Assembly (NCBI RefSeq): GCF_021043365.1
Contig: NZ_JAJNDU010000001.1
Location: 310,001 to 374,000, forward strand
Direction: 5' to 3'
Source: Sphingomonas sp. IC-11
GTDB lineage: Bacteria; Pseudomonadota; Alphaproteobacteria; Sphingomonadales; Sphingomonadaceae
Length of the DNA: 64,000 nucleotides
Position 1 is the first letter of the stretch; the number at the start of each line of letters is the position of its first letter. The translations under genes were made by a program, and so were the position numbers. Below, in pieces: positions 1 through 12,070 of this stretch. The notes beneath the pieces were generated by a model. The model was not told where the DNA came from and did not search any database. It was given only the letters and a program-made list of their open reading frames with translations.

Positions 1-477
1 GACCTGCGCTTCCTGAGTGTGCGCGAGGAGGTGGACACGCTGGGTAGTGAAGGAGTGCCGACGCTTCCGCTGCGCGACTATTATGACCGGTTTCTCAACC
101 GGCTGTGGCTCTACATGCCGATCGACTTCGAGCACAGCGAGCACGTCAAAGGCTTGGCGCGCACTCCGGACGGGCACCGAATGTTTCTTGGCCTCTACGA
201 AAACGAGATCGTCGAGGCGCAAATGGCCGGCGCCCTGGTGCTGGCGCGACGCGGTGACATACCGCGTGAGCTGCTGATGCTGCCAGCCGTATCGCAGGTA
301 GAAAGTTACGATGATGAGGCGGCGCTGCTTGAGGCGGCGACCGCACATCTGGAAAACTTCGCGGCGCGTTCCCAGCTCAGTCAGGAGCGAGCGAGAGCCC
401 GGCACAATCACCTTGAAATGGCACGCGCCTGGCTAGCCGCGTTGGACCTCGTGGCACGTGATGGGGCGCAGGCGTGA
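1..477 (+). CDS. Hypothetical protein, 5'-truncated by the window edge
   Basis: The reading frame is open from the first base of the window to a TGA at 475-477, so the gene starts outside and only about 158 C-terminal residues are visible. The frame runs D-L-R-F-L-S-V before a GTG at 19, so that GTG need not be the start. The visible part is soluble and mixed charged, with an acidic/aromatic segment (RDYYDRFLNRLWLY) and a C-terminal helical half rich in Ala, Glu and Arg. I do not recognise a family and see no signal peptide or membrane segment. It stands alone: 134 bp without a gene follow, then the convergent methyltransferase-like gene. Confidence 0.55.
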   Translation, partial: DLRFLSVREEVDTLGSEGVPTLPLRDYYDRFLNRLWLYMPIDFEHSEHVKGLARTPDGHRMFLGLYENEIVEAQMAGALVLARRGDIPRELLMLPAVSQVESYDDEAALLEAATAHLENFAARSQLSQERARARHNHLEMARAWLAALDLVARDGAQA

Positions 478-611
478 CAATGTCGCCCACGGGGTTGGAC
501 AACATAGGATGTCGGGAGTGGCGACCGAACTGCTGGACCCAGCGATAACGAACGAAGCCTGCGTCTAATTGGCAGAGGATATGGAATCGTCGCGAGACCG
601 GTATTTTGTAC

Positions 612-1247
612 TTACCGGGTCTGCGTACAGGCGCGAGCAAGATCTACCGCCAGTGATCGATAGTCGAGCCGTTCCGGTACCTCGACGATGGCACAGCGTG
701 TTACAAGCTGCTTGATCTTGGCGTAACGAGTGAACGGCTGATAATGGCGCTCTCTCTTGATGTAGTCGTCAATCATTATCGTGGTGCCTGCGGGAGCGTG
801 TAAGAGGCTGGCGAGGGTGCAAGCCAGCCTGAAGCGGCCGTCCACAAGTATCAGGTCGGGCATGACCTGGTGCGTCCGCAGTACGTCCCAAACCCCGAGC
901 GGATAGTCTGGCCATCGCCTGACCCCTGAGTTATCAACGGGATTTCCCCACTCCTTAGTAGGACCAATATCCGCGAATACTGGATGAAACGTTGCTGAGC
1001 TCCTGTCTCTATCGAGAGCGTCGCCAACCGCTTTGAGAAAGATCTTATCGCTTTCCACGGAATAGACATCTCTAACGCCTATTCTGCCGGCAAGCCGCGT
1101 GCTTCCGCCCGCGCCATACTCAAGAAAGCAGCTCGACATCTCCAGTAGTTCGGTAAGCTTCTCTACCGCCTCAGGGGGCATGTGAGGGTCGGCCGGGATC
1201 TCGATTTCTGGCGCGATGCCTGGCGCTGCTATTCTATCGGCTGGCAT
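612..1247 (-). CDS. Class I SAM-dependent methyltransferase-like protein
   Basis: A 211-aa protein if translation begins at the ATG at 1245-1247; a GTG 14 codons upstream (1289) is an alternative. The segment FLEYGAGGSTR has the form of the glycine-rich SAM-binding loop of Rossmann methyltransferases, VYSVESDK fits the acidic end of strand 2, and PDLILVDGRFRLA resembles a strand-4 region seen in uncharacterised methyltransferase-like proteins. The substrate cannot be read from sequence; such genes often lie in glycan or accessory loci. It has no operon partner. Base composition looks less GC-biased than the housekeeping part of the window, which together with the solitary position suggests an accessory gene (inference). 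Confidence 0.6.
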   Translation of the reverse strand: MPADRIAAPGIAPEIEIPADPHMPPEAVEKLTELLEMSSCFLEYGAGGSTRLAGRIGVRDVYSVESDKIFLKAVGDALDRDRSSATFHPVFADIGPTKEWGNPVDNSGVRRWPDYPLGVWDVLRTHQVMPDLILVDGRFRLACTLASLLHAPAGTTIMIDDYIKRERHYQPFTRYAKIKQLVTRCAIVEVPERLDYRSLAVDLARACTQTR

Positions 1248-1870
1248 GGAGATCCCTGTCTGACTTTGAAGTTGGCGTCCTGAGGTCACGCCAGGATTTG
1301 ATAAGTCCCATTGGGCGTGGTGCCGTCGTGAAGTGTTTTCTGGCTGCCCTGCGGATATCCCTCTGCTCGGTGTCCGCGCAACGCCGCAGGAAGGAAGCGG
1401 CGACGCGTCTCCGGAAGAGTAGGCACATTAGCCACTTTCAATCGCACGCGCATAGGCCGCAGCCCCCCATCAAGCCCGTCAGCGCCGAGGGGCGCTGTCT
1501 TCAAAAAGACTGAGCTAGCGCCGGAGCAACCGCAAGTGGGGTGCTTTTGGTGGGGTCGTGCGTTGTGGCGCTTATGAGGCCGCTCATGAGCAATCCAGCG
1601 ACCAACGCCTTGCGCCGCCGAGCCACAGGATCTTCGTAGTGAACGATACGTTGAGCGGGGCGTTAGCGTCGCACTTCCCGACAATAGCCATTTGTCGCGG
1701 CGTGGCGCGCCATGACGCCGCTGCGATCGCTTGCGTCCAGGTCAGCGCCGACGGCTCGGCCGCATCCTCGACTGATTGAAGGGAGAGAGGGGCGAGTGGT
1801 GATTAGCCATTCTTGTGATGTTCAGCCGCCACGGGCTAAGCGCGGGGCGACGGATTATCTGGGCGACACG
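1248..1870. other. 623-bp intergenic region without a convincing gene
   Basis: Several short frames exist on both strands, the longest about 130 codons on the minus strand, but they overlap one another, have no recognisable motifs and are Arg/Pro/Ser-rich in the way random frames of GC-rich DNA are. I see no tRNA, no clear terminator and no repeat family shared with the rest of the window. Confidence 0.4.
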
Positions 1871-2710
1871 ATGACATTGCGCGCGAACCTCGGCTGGGGA
1901 CTGGCAGGCGGACTAGCTCTCGCCCTGTCTGGTTGCGCCACGCCGATTGCTCCCGTGCAGCCGCCGCCGGTTGTCGCGACGCTGCCGCCGCCGCCGCCGG
2001 TGATGCCAGCGGGTGGCTATATCGGCATGAAGATTCCGACCAAGCGGGCCGATGGCAAGTATTTCACACCCAATCTCGACAATACTGACCAGGCTGCCGT
2101 CTGGCATCTGCGCAACGCACTGAACGTCGCCGCGCTTGGCTGCGACCAGGCAGGTGGCGGGGTGCTCGAGCATTATAACGCCTGGCTCAGGACACGTGCC
2201 GCCGCGATCGATCGCTACTATCAAGCCTACATTCGGGAATGGCAGGCACCCGGTTGGTGGGACTGGCAACGTGTCTATGACGACAATCAGACGCGCATCT
2301 ACAATTTCTACGCGCAGCCGGCGATTCGAGCGGCCTTTTGCGCGGTAGCCCGTGAGGAGGTCGCGAAAGTCATTCAAGTCGAGGATGACGACCTACCTGC
2401 TTTTGCCCGAGCGGCGCTGCTGCGGCTCGACCGCCCGTTTGTCGAGTTTTACGCGGCATACGACGCTTGGCGAGACTATTATCAGCCAGCTCCACCTCCG
2501 GTGATCCCGCCACCGGTGGTGCGAACCATCGACGCACCCATCGTGGAGGCCCCGCCCGCCGCGGTCGCGACGCTGGGCGGAGATGACCTGGTGGCGGCGG
2601 ACACGGACACATCGGCGGACGACACCGACCAGTCGGAGGCCAGCACAGAAACGTCGCCGGCTATCGCGCTCGGCGACGCTTCGATCCCCGCGTCCCCTCC
2701 GCCTCGGTGA
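1871..2710 (+). CDS. Proline-rich outer-membrane-type lipoprotein, unknown function
   Basis: A 279-aa protein from ATG 1871; the frame is open further upstream, but only this ATG gives a signal peptide. The N-terminus MTLRANLGW, a hydrophobic core and the lipobox LSGC around residue 21 mark a lipoprotein. A Pro-rich linker (PPPPPPV) follows, then a folded central part of about 150 residues rich in Trp and Tyr (WWDWQRVYDDN, YAAYDAWRDYY), then a second Pro stretch and a disordered Asp/Thr/Ser-rich tail ending in SPPPR. I know no named family. It is probably anchored in a membrane and faces the periplasm. No neighbour on the same strand suggests an operon. Confidence 0.65.
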   Translation: MTLRANLGWGLAGGLALALSGCATPIAPVQPPPVVATLPPPPPVMPAGGYIGMKIPTKRADGKYFTPNLDNTDQAAVWHLRNALNVAALGCDQAGGGVLEHYNAWLRTRAAAIDRYYQAYIREWQAPGWWDWQRVYDDNQTRIYNFYAQPAIRAAFCAVAREEVAKVIQVEDDDLPAFARAALLRLDRPFVEFYAAYDAWRDYYQPAPPPVIPPPVVRTIDAPIVEAPPAAVATLGGDDLVAADTDTSADDTDQSEASTETSPAIALGDASIPASPPPR

Positions 2711-3300
2711 CAGATCGGCGTCTGTGGTACGTCGATGGCGAGAAGGCAGTGAACCACCGTCGATCATGATGGGTCGGACAACAGGTGCCGCTTCCCTGGC
2801 GATCACGCGGCAAAGCACGCGCTTCTCCCCCGCTCTTCCCGTGGCGGTGTTGATGTCATCATGTCGCGCAGACAAGCGCCCGCAATTTGGCGCGGCAGCC
2901 CTCGGTCAACAGATGCGCGATTCGATGGATGCGAGGCGGGCCAACGTAAGCTAGGTAGCTATGTTCGTGATGAGCTGGCGGCTCGCGTCCTTGTCAGCGG
3001 CTGAAATTTCAGCAGCCGCTGGAGCTAGCTACAATCCGCAGGGTTGCGGTCAGTTGAAGGCCAAGTCTGAGTAGGGGTGCTGGCGAACCGAGGCGCTCCT
3101 CGTCCGATGTCTCTCCATGGACGCAGCGAGCGCCTGACTATCAGCCTTTTCATAACGCATTATTGTTTTTTGAGACATTAAGGAAAAGTACTAATATTAC
3201 GATTCTGATTTGACGTGGGCAATCATGCGACACAGGATCCGATCCGGACCCATTGGCTAGACCGGTACGAACCGGCGGCAAGGGCTCTGGGAGGATGCCA
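2711..3300. other. 590-bp upstream region of the TonB receptor, with hairpin and AT-rich segment
   Basis: No convincing gene. A perfect 9-bp inverted repeat (CAGCGGCTG at 2995-3003, CAGCCGCTG at 3013-3021) could be a terminator-like or processing hairpin. A segment at about 3145-3215 is strikingly AT-rich for this genome and probably holds the promoter of the TonB-dependent receptor. A short inverted repeat CCGGT-acga-ACCGG lies at 3262-3275, between the putative promoter and the start codon, and could be a regulator site (inference). Confidence 0.4.
3210..3238 (+). promoter_or_regulatory. Possible promoter of the TonB-dependent receptor gene
   Basis: TTGACG at 3210-3215 and CAGGAT at 3233-3238 are spaced by 17 bp, in front of the receptor start at 3301. 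The -35 box is good and the -10 box is weak (3 of 6 consensus positions). It lies next to the AT-rich patch of the intergenic region. Confidence 0.25.
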
Positions 3301-6261
<2,961 letters not shown>

Positions 6262-6386
6262 TCATCTGCTCCTGCCAACGTCCTGACGAGGCAGGTTGAT
6301 TGTCTTGGATGGGCGGTGCCGAGAGACACCGTCGGTCCTGTGCCACCATGTTTACCTTGAGGCGAGCAGTGAGGCGTCGAGGTGTT

Positions 6387-7088
6387 ATGGCTAAGTCAGC
6401 GATTCACGGGTCGCCCCACCCGATCAAAGCGCCCCGGCGAGTACCAACGTCAGAGCGGATCCTCGACGTAGCAGAGGAGCTCTTCTCCCGATACGGCCTA
6501 GCCGACGTGATGCTCAAAGACGTCGCTCAGGCGGCGGGGGTACATAACACGCTGCTTGCCTACTACTTCAAAGACAAACAGCACCTGTTTGAAACAGTGA
6601 TTACCCAACGCACGCCGCGAACAAGCGAGCGCCGCATGGCGGCCTTGGCGTCGTACGAGCGTGAGGCTGCTGGCGAGCTAACCGTTGAAGGAATTTTGCG
6701 CGCATATTTGGATACCGACCCAAAGCCGGATGACTCCGGCTGGCGGCATTATGGTGCTTTGGGTGCTCAGCTGAATGAGCTGCCAGATAGCGGTGCCGCA
6801 TTGATTGACGCGCACTTCAGTCCCGTAGTGCTGCGGCTCGTTGAGTTGCTGAAGAAGGCACTACCCGGGTGCTCCGACGAGGACATTCTCTGGGGATGTC
6901 ACTTTTTGAGAGGCGCACTGATGCTCTCGCTCGCTCAGCCGTGTCCAATCAACAAGCTTTCAGCGGGACCGTCCAGCTGCGGTGATGTGGACGCGATCAG
7001 AGATCGGATGGTTCTCTTCATGGCTGCGGGGTTCAAATATGTTGCAGCGAACCGTGATCAGTCCAACACTCACAAAAGATCCGGCTAG
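6387..7088 (+). CDS. TetR/AcrR family transcriptional regulator
   Basis: A 233-aa regulator from ATG 6387, preceded by GAGGT; in-frame starts up to 6300 exist, but the TetR domain begins right after this Met. Residues about 20-75 form the TetR_N DNA-binding domain: SERILDVAEELFSRYGLADVMLKDVAQAAGV, then the recognition helix and LLAYYFKDKQHLFETVI, which matches the family pattern 'YYHFxxKxxLf'. The ligand-binding C-terminal half is divergent, so the effector is unknown. It follows the TonB-dependent receptor on the same strand and plausibly regulates it. A weak inverted repeat (CGGTG-N8-CACCG, 6314-6331) in front of the gene is a possible autoregulatory site. Confidence 0.85.
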   Translation: MAKSAIHGSPHPIKAPRRVPTSERILDVAEELFSRYGLADVMLKDVAQAAGVHNTLLAYYFKDKQHLFETVITQRTPRTSERRMAALASYEREAAGELTVEGILRAYLDTDPKPDDSGWRHYGALGAQLNELPDSGAALIDAHFSPVVLRLVELLKKALPGCSDEDILWGCHFLRGALMLSLAQPCPINKLSAGPSSCGDVDAIRDRMVLFMAAGFKYVAANRDQSNTHKRSG

Positions 7089-7297
7089 AGCGCCTAGCTT
7101 GAGGACGGCACCCCGGCTGCTGAGTTGGTCTGGACGTTTGGCGCTCCCCTGCGGGTACGAGGCGGTTGACCTCCATCCTGCGCCGCGGGGCCGGCGTTAG
7201 CGCTGCTCAAAAAAGGGGTTCAAGCGATCCAAGTTGCGGGCAACACAGATCTACTCTCTGTCGGCTGAGATCCGCGAAGCCACCCGCCGCAAGCATA

Positions 7298-8323
7298 TCA
7301 CGGCAGGAGCAGCGAGGCGTCTCCGTACGAGTAGAAACGGTAACCATTCTCGATCGCATGGGCGTATGCCGCTTGCATTCGGTCAAGCCCCATCAGCGCC
7401 GATACCAGCATGAACAGTGTCGAGCGGGGCAAGTGAAAGTTGGTGATCAGTCCGTCTATACCCCGGAAACGATAGCCTGGCGTTATGAAGATTGACGTGT
7501 CTCCTTCGAAGGGGTGCACGAGCCCGTCCGGTGTCGCTGCGCTTTCAATCAGGCGAAGGGACGTCGTGCCCACTGCGATCACTCGACCGCCACTCGCCCG
7601 AACGGCGTTGAGACGCTCTGCTGTCGCCCTATCGATACGGCCCCATTCGGCGTGCATCTGGTGGTCGGCGGTATCGGTTGCCTTCACGGGAAGAAACGTT
7701 CCCGCGCCCACATGCAGCGTTAGCGTGGCATGGCCGACGCCCGCCGCTTCGATCGCGGCCAGCAGGTCCGGCGTAAAATGCAGGGCTGCGGTTGGCGCAG
7801 CGACCGCTCCTGCCTCCCGTGCGAACATCGTCTGGTAATCGTCGGCATCCCGTGCGTCGGTCGGTCGCTTCGCCGCGATATAGGGTGGAAGAGGCATCTG
7901 GCCGGCACGTTCAAGCAGCAACTCCACCGGCTCATCACCCGCGAACTCGAGGGCGAAGCTGCCGTCCTCTGCCCGGTCCGAGGCGGCGGCAATGACACCT
8001 TGCCCGAAGTCGATCGGATCGCCATCGCGCAGTCGCTTCGCATTGCGGATGAAGGCGCGCCAGCGACGCGGTCCTTCCCGCTTGTGGAGTGTCGCCCCGA
8101 TCTTTGCGGCGCCGCGTGTGCCTTCAAGCTGCGCGGGGATCACCCGCGTATCGTTGAAGACGAGAAGGTCGCCGGCGCGCAGTTCGCCGGGGAGATCGGC
8201 AACGCTGCGATCGCGGGTCGATGCGCCGTCGAGCACGAGCATTCGCGCGGAGTCGCGGGGGGATGCGGGCCGCAGGGCAATGCGCTCTTGAGGCAGATCG
8301 AAATCGAACTGGTCGACGTTCAT
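7298..8323 (-). CDS. queA: S-adenosylmethionine:tRNA ribosyltransferase-isomerase
   Basis: A 341-aa cytoplasmic enzyme that transfers and isomerises the ribose of SAM onto preQ1 at tRNA position 34, giving epoxyqueuosine. Family hallmarks: N-terminal [39 protein letters not shown], a central [26 protein letters not shown], then [31 protein letters not shown] and [14 protein letters not shown] at the end. The length is standard. The start is ATG 8321-8323. It lies 149 bp downstream of the exonuclease III gene on the same strand. A queuosine-precursor transporter candidate lies far away at 50616. Confidence 0.97.
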   Translation of the reverse strand: MNVDQFDFDLPQERIALRPASPRDSARMLVLDGASTRDRSVADLPGELRAGDLLVFNDTRVIPAQLEGTRGAAKIGATLHKREGPRRWRAFIRNAKRLRDGDPIDFGQGVIAAASDRAEDGSFALEFAGDEPVELLLERAGQMPLPPYIAAKRPTDARDADDYQTMFAREAGAVAAPTAALHFTPDLLAAIEAAGVGHATLTLHVGAGTFLPVKATDTADHQMHAEWGRIDRATAERLNAVRASGGRVIAVGTTSLRLIESAATPDGLVHPFEGDTSIFITPGYRFRGIDGLITNFHLPRSTLFMLVSALMGLDRMQAAYAHAIENGYRFYSYGDASLLLP

Positions 8324-8472
8324 GGAAGCAATCCGGACATTCGTGATCGGACATCCCGACGAGGGATGGAGGACGCCGCACCGGCACGCAGGTCAGGTGG
8401 CGCAACCTCGGCGCGTGCCTTTGCGGCGATCGCCGGCAAGGGCAAGTGAACTCTTCGCTGCGCCCGGGCGCG

Positions 8473-9270
8473 CTACCGCACCTTGCGCGGGCGCACGGGG
8501 TCGTCGAGTTCGATCCACGTGGGAGCGTGATCGCTGGTCTTCTCCCATCCGCGCACGTCGCAATCAACGCCGGCGCCGACCAAGCGACCTGCCAGCGACG
8601 GGCTCAGCAACAGATGATCAATCCGTAAACCTGCGTTGCGTGCCCATGCGTTCCGGAAATAATCCCAGAACGTGTAGATCGTATCTTCTGGGTGAAGGTG
8701 ACGAAGAGAATCCGTCCAGCCTTGCGCCAGCAGCCTGGCGAAGCGGGCGCGCACCTCAGGCGCGAACAGCGCATCATCCTGCCACCGCTCCGGCTTGTAG
8801 ACATCCTTATCCGTCGGCATGACATTGAAATCGCCAGCCAAAACGACTGGCGCGCCACTTGCCAGCAGTGCGGAGGCGTGATCGATCAATCGATCAAACC
8901 AAGCCAGCTTATAGTCGAACTTTGGGCCGGGCCGGGGATTGCCGTTCGGAAGATACAAAGCGGCGACCAGCACGCCGTTTACTGCCGCTTCCAGGTAGCG
9001 GCTCTGTGAGGGATCGGGATCGTCGGGTAGTCCGCGCCGGGTTTCGTGGATCGAGCCGACGCGGCTGAGAATGGCGACACCGTTCCAGCTCTTTTGCCCA
9101 TGCCAGATCGCCTCATAGCCCTGGTCCGCCAGCGCGGCGGCGGGAAAGCGTTCGTCCGGTGCCTTTAATTCCTGAAGCGCAACAATGTCGGGCCGGGTTT
9201 CTTCCAGCCAGCGCAGGAGCACTGGAAGCCGGCCGTTCACGCCGTTCACATTGTAGGTGGCGATCTTCAG
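8473..9270 (-). CDS. xthA: Exodeoxyribonuclease III (apparent CTG start)
   Basis: A 265-aa AP endonuclease / 3'-5' exonuclease of base excision repair. Motifs in order: KIATYNVNGVNGRL, DIVALQELKAP (metal-binding Glu), LAGDFNVMPTDKDVY, LRIDHLLLSP and TSDHAPTWIEL (catalytic Asp-His). No ATG, GTG or TTG precedes the conserved KIATYNVNG; the codon at the expected Met is CTG (9268-9270 on the minus strand), about 6 bp after GGAGAG. The first conventional start, the GTG at 9247-9249, would remove the first beta strand including the conserved YNVN Asn. I therefore place the start at CTG, as inference. Confidence 0.9.
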   Translation of the reverse strand: MKIATYNVNGVNGRLPVLLRWLEETRPDIVALQELKAPDERFPAAALADQGYEAIWHGQKSWNGVAILSRVGSIHETRRGLPDDPDPSQSRYLEAAVNGVLVAALYLPNGNPRPGPKFDYKLAWFDRLIDHASALLASGAPVVLAGDFNVMPTDKDVYKPERWQDDALFAPEVRARFARLLAQGWTDSLRHLHPEDTIYTFWDYFRNAWARNAGLRIDHLLLSPSLAGRLVGAGVDCDVRGWEKTSDHAPTWIELDDPVRPRKVR

Positions 9271-9300
9271 GCGCGCTCTCCATAGTCTGTGGCTACGAGC

Positions 9301-9332
9301 GCTCGGGCTGGCCTATCCATGCCAGCCCGAGC
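9301..9332 (-). terminator. Hairpin downstream of the amidohydrolase/BKACE operon
   Basis: A perfect 12-bp inverted repeat (GCTCGGGCTGGC, 8-nt loop, complement) sits 6 bp after the stop codon of the amidohydrolase and before the exonuclease III gene. No U-tract follows, so it may act as a processing or weak terminator element rather than a classic intrinsic terminator. Confidence 0.5.
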
Positions 9333-9338
9333 TGTTGA

Positions 9339-11084
9339 TCAGGCGACCGCCCGCGCGCCCCGCACCAGGCGCCCGGGCGTCCGGCCAGTCCATTCGCCCT
9401 GTTCGAAAGTCGGCACGCCTGACTTCACCGTCCAACGGTAGCCGCGCGGTTGCTGGAGCAGGCGCGTGCCGCCGGCGGGGAGATCCTGCACGATTTCCGG
9501 TGGGGCGAGTTGCAAGTTGTCCAGTGCGATGACGTTGAGGTCGGCCAGCAGGCCAGGTGCCAGCGCGCCGCGGTCGTGCCAGCCGACATGGCGCGCGTTG
9601 CGCTGCGTATAGCCGTGCACCAGCTGCTCGAGTGGCGCGCTGAGCCCTGACTTGCTGCCCCGTGACCATAACGCGATCGTCGTGGTCGGGAAGCTGCCGT
9701 CGCAGATCGTGCCGCAATGCGCGCCGCCGTCCGACAGCCCGTAGAGCACATGATTACCGGTCATCATGCCGTGGACGTCGTCGAGGTTGCCGCGCGCATA
9801 GTTGATCAGCGGCATGTAGAGGAGGCGGCGGCCGCCTTCCTCCATCAGGGCATCATAGACGTAGGCGGCGGGATCGACGCCAGCGCGGGCAGCCTCGGCG
9901 GCTATAGACTGACTCTCATGCGGTTCGTAATCGACCGGGTCGGTCATGCGGAACATGCGCGAAAAACCGCGTGTGATCAGCGCAATAAAGCCCTCGCTGG
10001 CATGGAAGGCGGCGTGTTCGGCGAGGATTTCAGCGCGAATCTGCGGGTCGGCGAGCGCCTGAAGCCGATCGGCGACGGTGGCGCTTTGCGCCGCGATGCG
10101 GCGATAGGTGGGCGCGACGATGAAGGGATTGGTGGTGGAGGCGAAGGAGAGGATCGCGCCGATCGGGCGGGGTGCGACCTGCGCACTAACGGGTAGGCCA
10201 TCGGCGACCATCTGGTCGATCTCGCGGTAGATGCTTTTCCAGCGATCCGGGGCGTCGTCGGTCTGCTGCACGGTGAAGGAAACGCGGCGGCCGCTGGTGG
10301 TGGCGAGGCGGCGAATCAGCTGGAGCTCGGCCGCGGCGAAATCATCGTCGGCGGTGAGATAAGCGTCTGAAATCAGCTGGATGACCCCCTTGCCGGTCTT
10401 GCGCAGCGCGGCGGCGATGCCGAGCAATTCGGGGTCTTCGGCGGTCAGCGTGCCGATGTTGAGCCCGTCGCGGCTGCGGTGGGCGTGGGTGCGCGAGGTG
10501 GAAAAGCCGAGGGCGCCAGCCTCCATCGCCTCGGCAGTGAGCGTCGCCATCCGGGCGACCTCGGCGTCGGTTGGGCGCTCCATATGGTCGCCGCCGCGAT
10601 CGCCCATGACATAGGCGCGCAGCGCCGCGTGCGGCATGTGGGCGCCGAGATCGATCGTATATTCGCGCTCGCTCAAGGCATTGAGATAGTCGGGAAAACT
10701 TTCCCAGTTCCACGTCAGCCCCTCCGCCAGCGCGGTGCCGGGAATATCCTCCACGCCCTCCAGAAGCTGGATCAGCCAGTCGTGCTTGTCGGCACGGGCG
10801 GGGGCGAATCCTACGCCGCAATTTCCCATCGCGGCGGAAGTGACGCCGTTGATGGAGGAGGGGGCCAACACTTTGTCCCAGGAGACCTGGCCGTCATAAT
10901 GGGTGTGGATGTCGACAAAGCCGGGGGTGACGATGCAGCCGTCGGCGTCGATGGTTTCGCGTGCTGTTCCAGACACTACGCCGACCGCCACGATCCGATC
11001 GCCCTGTACCGCGACATCGCCGCGGAAGCGGGGGGCGCCGGTGCCGTCGACGATTGTGCCGTTCTTCACCAACAGATCGAACAT
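9339..11084 (-). CDS. N-acyl-D-amino-acid deacylase-type amidohydrolase (second copy)
   Basis: A 581-aa amidohydrolase of the D-aminoacylase family, expected to hydrolyse an amide or cyclic amide with a metal-activated water; substrate unknown. Start: ATG 11082-11084 with AGGAG 7 bp upstream. An in-frame extension upstream exists but lacks homology to the paralogue. Motifs: IVDGTGAPRFRGDVAVQGDRIVAVG (small beta domain), [14 protein letters not shown] with the HxH metal pair at residues 60/62, [11 protein letters not shown] (the Cys that bridges metal in D-aminoacylase), SDGGAHCGTICD (catalytic Asp) and a C-terminal DLNVIALDNLQL. It aligns without an N-terminal gap to the 581-aa paralogue at 12071-13816 and is the last gene of a three-gene operon. 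Confidence 0.88.
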   Translation of the reverse strand: MFDLLVKNGTIVDGTGAPRFRGDVAVQGDRIVAVGVVSGTARETIDADGCIVTPGFVDIHTHYDGQVSWDKVLAPSSINGVTSAAMGNCGVGFAPARADKHDWLIQLLEGVEDIPGTALAEGLTWNWESFPDYLNALSEREYTIDLGAHMPHAALRAYVMGDRGGDHMERPTDAEVARMATLTAEAMEAGALGFSTSRTHAHRSRDGLNIGTLTAEDPELLGIAAALRKTGKGVIQLISDAYLTADDDFAAAELQLIRRLATTSGRRVSFTVQQTDDAPDRWKSIYREIDQMVADGLPVSAQVAPRPIGAILSFASTTNPFIVAPTYRRIAAQSATVADRLQALADPQIRAEILAEHAAFHASEGFIALITRGFSRMFRMTDPVDYEPHESQSIAAEAARAGVDPAAYVYDALMEEGGRRLLYMPLINYARGNLDDVHGMMTGNHVLYGLSDGGAHCGTICDGSFPTTTIALWSRGSKSGLSAPLEQLVHGYTQRNARHVGWHDRGALAPGLLADLNVIALDNLQLAPPEIVQDLPAGGTRLLQQPRGYRWTVKSGVPTFEQGEWTGRTPGRLVRGARAVA

Positions 11085-11184
11085 AGGGCCTCTCCTGGGG
11101 TCGTAATGGGTCAGTCCGGCCTGTTGCCGGCGAACATTGGCCTGTCTGCGGAGACGATTGGCCATATCTGACAGGGCGCCGGCC

Positions 11185-12069
11185 TCATCGCGGCAGACCG
11201 AGGATTTGCGCTGCCTGATCCGGCGTCGCGACGGGGCGGCCGGCCTGCTTCGCCAGCGCAACGACCTCTGCGATCAGCTCCAGATTGCCCGGGCGACGCT
11301 CGCCGCCGAAATCCTCCAGCCCGACGCGGACATGGCCGCCGCGTTCGATCGCGAGTTTGGCGAGGCCGGTTTCGACCACGCAGTCACCGATCGCAGCGAC
11401 CGCCCAGGGAAGCGATGAGCCGTCGAGCAATTCGAGATAGGCATCGAGCGCCTTCTCCGTCGGCGGAAGGCCGAAGGTGACGTTGCTGCGCTTGCCGTCG
11501 AGGAAATTGTAGCGGCCACCGAAATAGAGCTTCACGAAGGTGCCAGCGGGGAGCCGGCCGGCCTGTTCATAGGCGAGCGTGGTGCGCAGCCAGCCGGGCT
11601 CGTAGATCGCGATGGCGGGGCCAAGCTTCTCCTGTTCGTGGAGGTCGGCGAGCCAGGCGATGTCGCGATAGGTGGTGGCGTAGAGCACCGAGGCGCCGGG
11701 CAAACCGTCGGCGCCGTGCGTGCCGAGATTGACCGAGCCGGGATCGAACGCGCCCATCCGCACGCCGGCGCGCGCAAGGCCGCGATAATGGCCGAAGCGC
11801 GCCTCCACATCGGGGCCGGTGGCGACGGTGCCCCAGAGGATCGCGTCAGGGCGCGCCGCGAGCACGGGGCCATAAGCCTCCATATAGCGGTCGACCGCGA
11901 CGTCGCCGGTCATGTCCATCCGCTCGATATGCGTGTGAACGATCGCGGCGCCGGCCTCCATCGCGGCCAGCGCCTCGCTGGCGAGTTCCTGCGGGCTGAC
12001 CGGCACGTTGGGATTGCGCGCCTTGGGCGTCGCGCCGTTCAGCGCGGCCTCGATGATGAGCGGCGGCAT
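11185..12069 (-). CDS. Beta-keto acid cleavage enzyme (BKACE / DUF849 / Kce family)
   Basis: A 294-aa TIM-barrel enzyme. Characterised relatives (3-keto-5-aminohexanoate cleavage enzyme) split a beta-keto acid with acetyl-CoA, giving acetoacetate and a CoA ester. Visible family features: IIEAALNGAT at the N-terminus, NPNVPVSPQELASEALAA, AGAAIVHTHIE with zinc ligands H45 and H47, GSVNLGTHG and GGHVRVGLEDF with the third-ligand Glu near the C-terminus. ATG 12067-12069 lies one base after the stop of the upstream amidohydrolase, so translation is probably coupled. Position between two amidohydrolase paralogues suggests it acts on the carboxylate or keto acid they release (inference). Confidence 0.9.
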   Translation of the reverse strand: MPPLIIEAALNGATPKARNPNVPVSPQELASEALAAMEAGAAIVHTHIERMDMTGDVAVDRYMEAYGPVLAARPDAILWGTVATGPDVEARFGHYRGLARAGVRMGAFDPGSVNLGTHGADGLPGASVLYATTYRDIAWLADLHEQEKLGPAIAIYEPGWLRTTLAYEQAGRLPAGTFVKLYFGGRYNFLDGKRSNVTFGLPPTEKALDAYLELLDGSSLPWAVAAIGDCVVETGLAKLAIERGGHVRVGLEDFGGERRPGNLELIAEVVALAKQAGRPVATPDQAAQILGLPR

Positions 12070-12070
12070 G

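Noticed and set aside
1380..1420. SRP RNA-like core (gaaggaagcgg)
   Set aside because: Only an 11-nt resemblance to the SRP Alu/S-domain apical loop; flanking pairing required for 4.5S RNA is absent.
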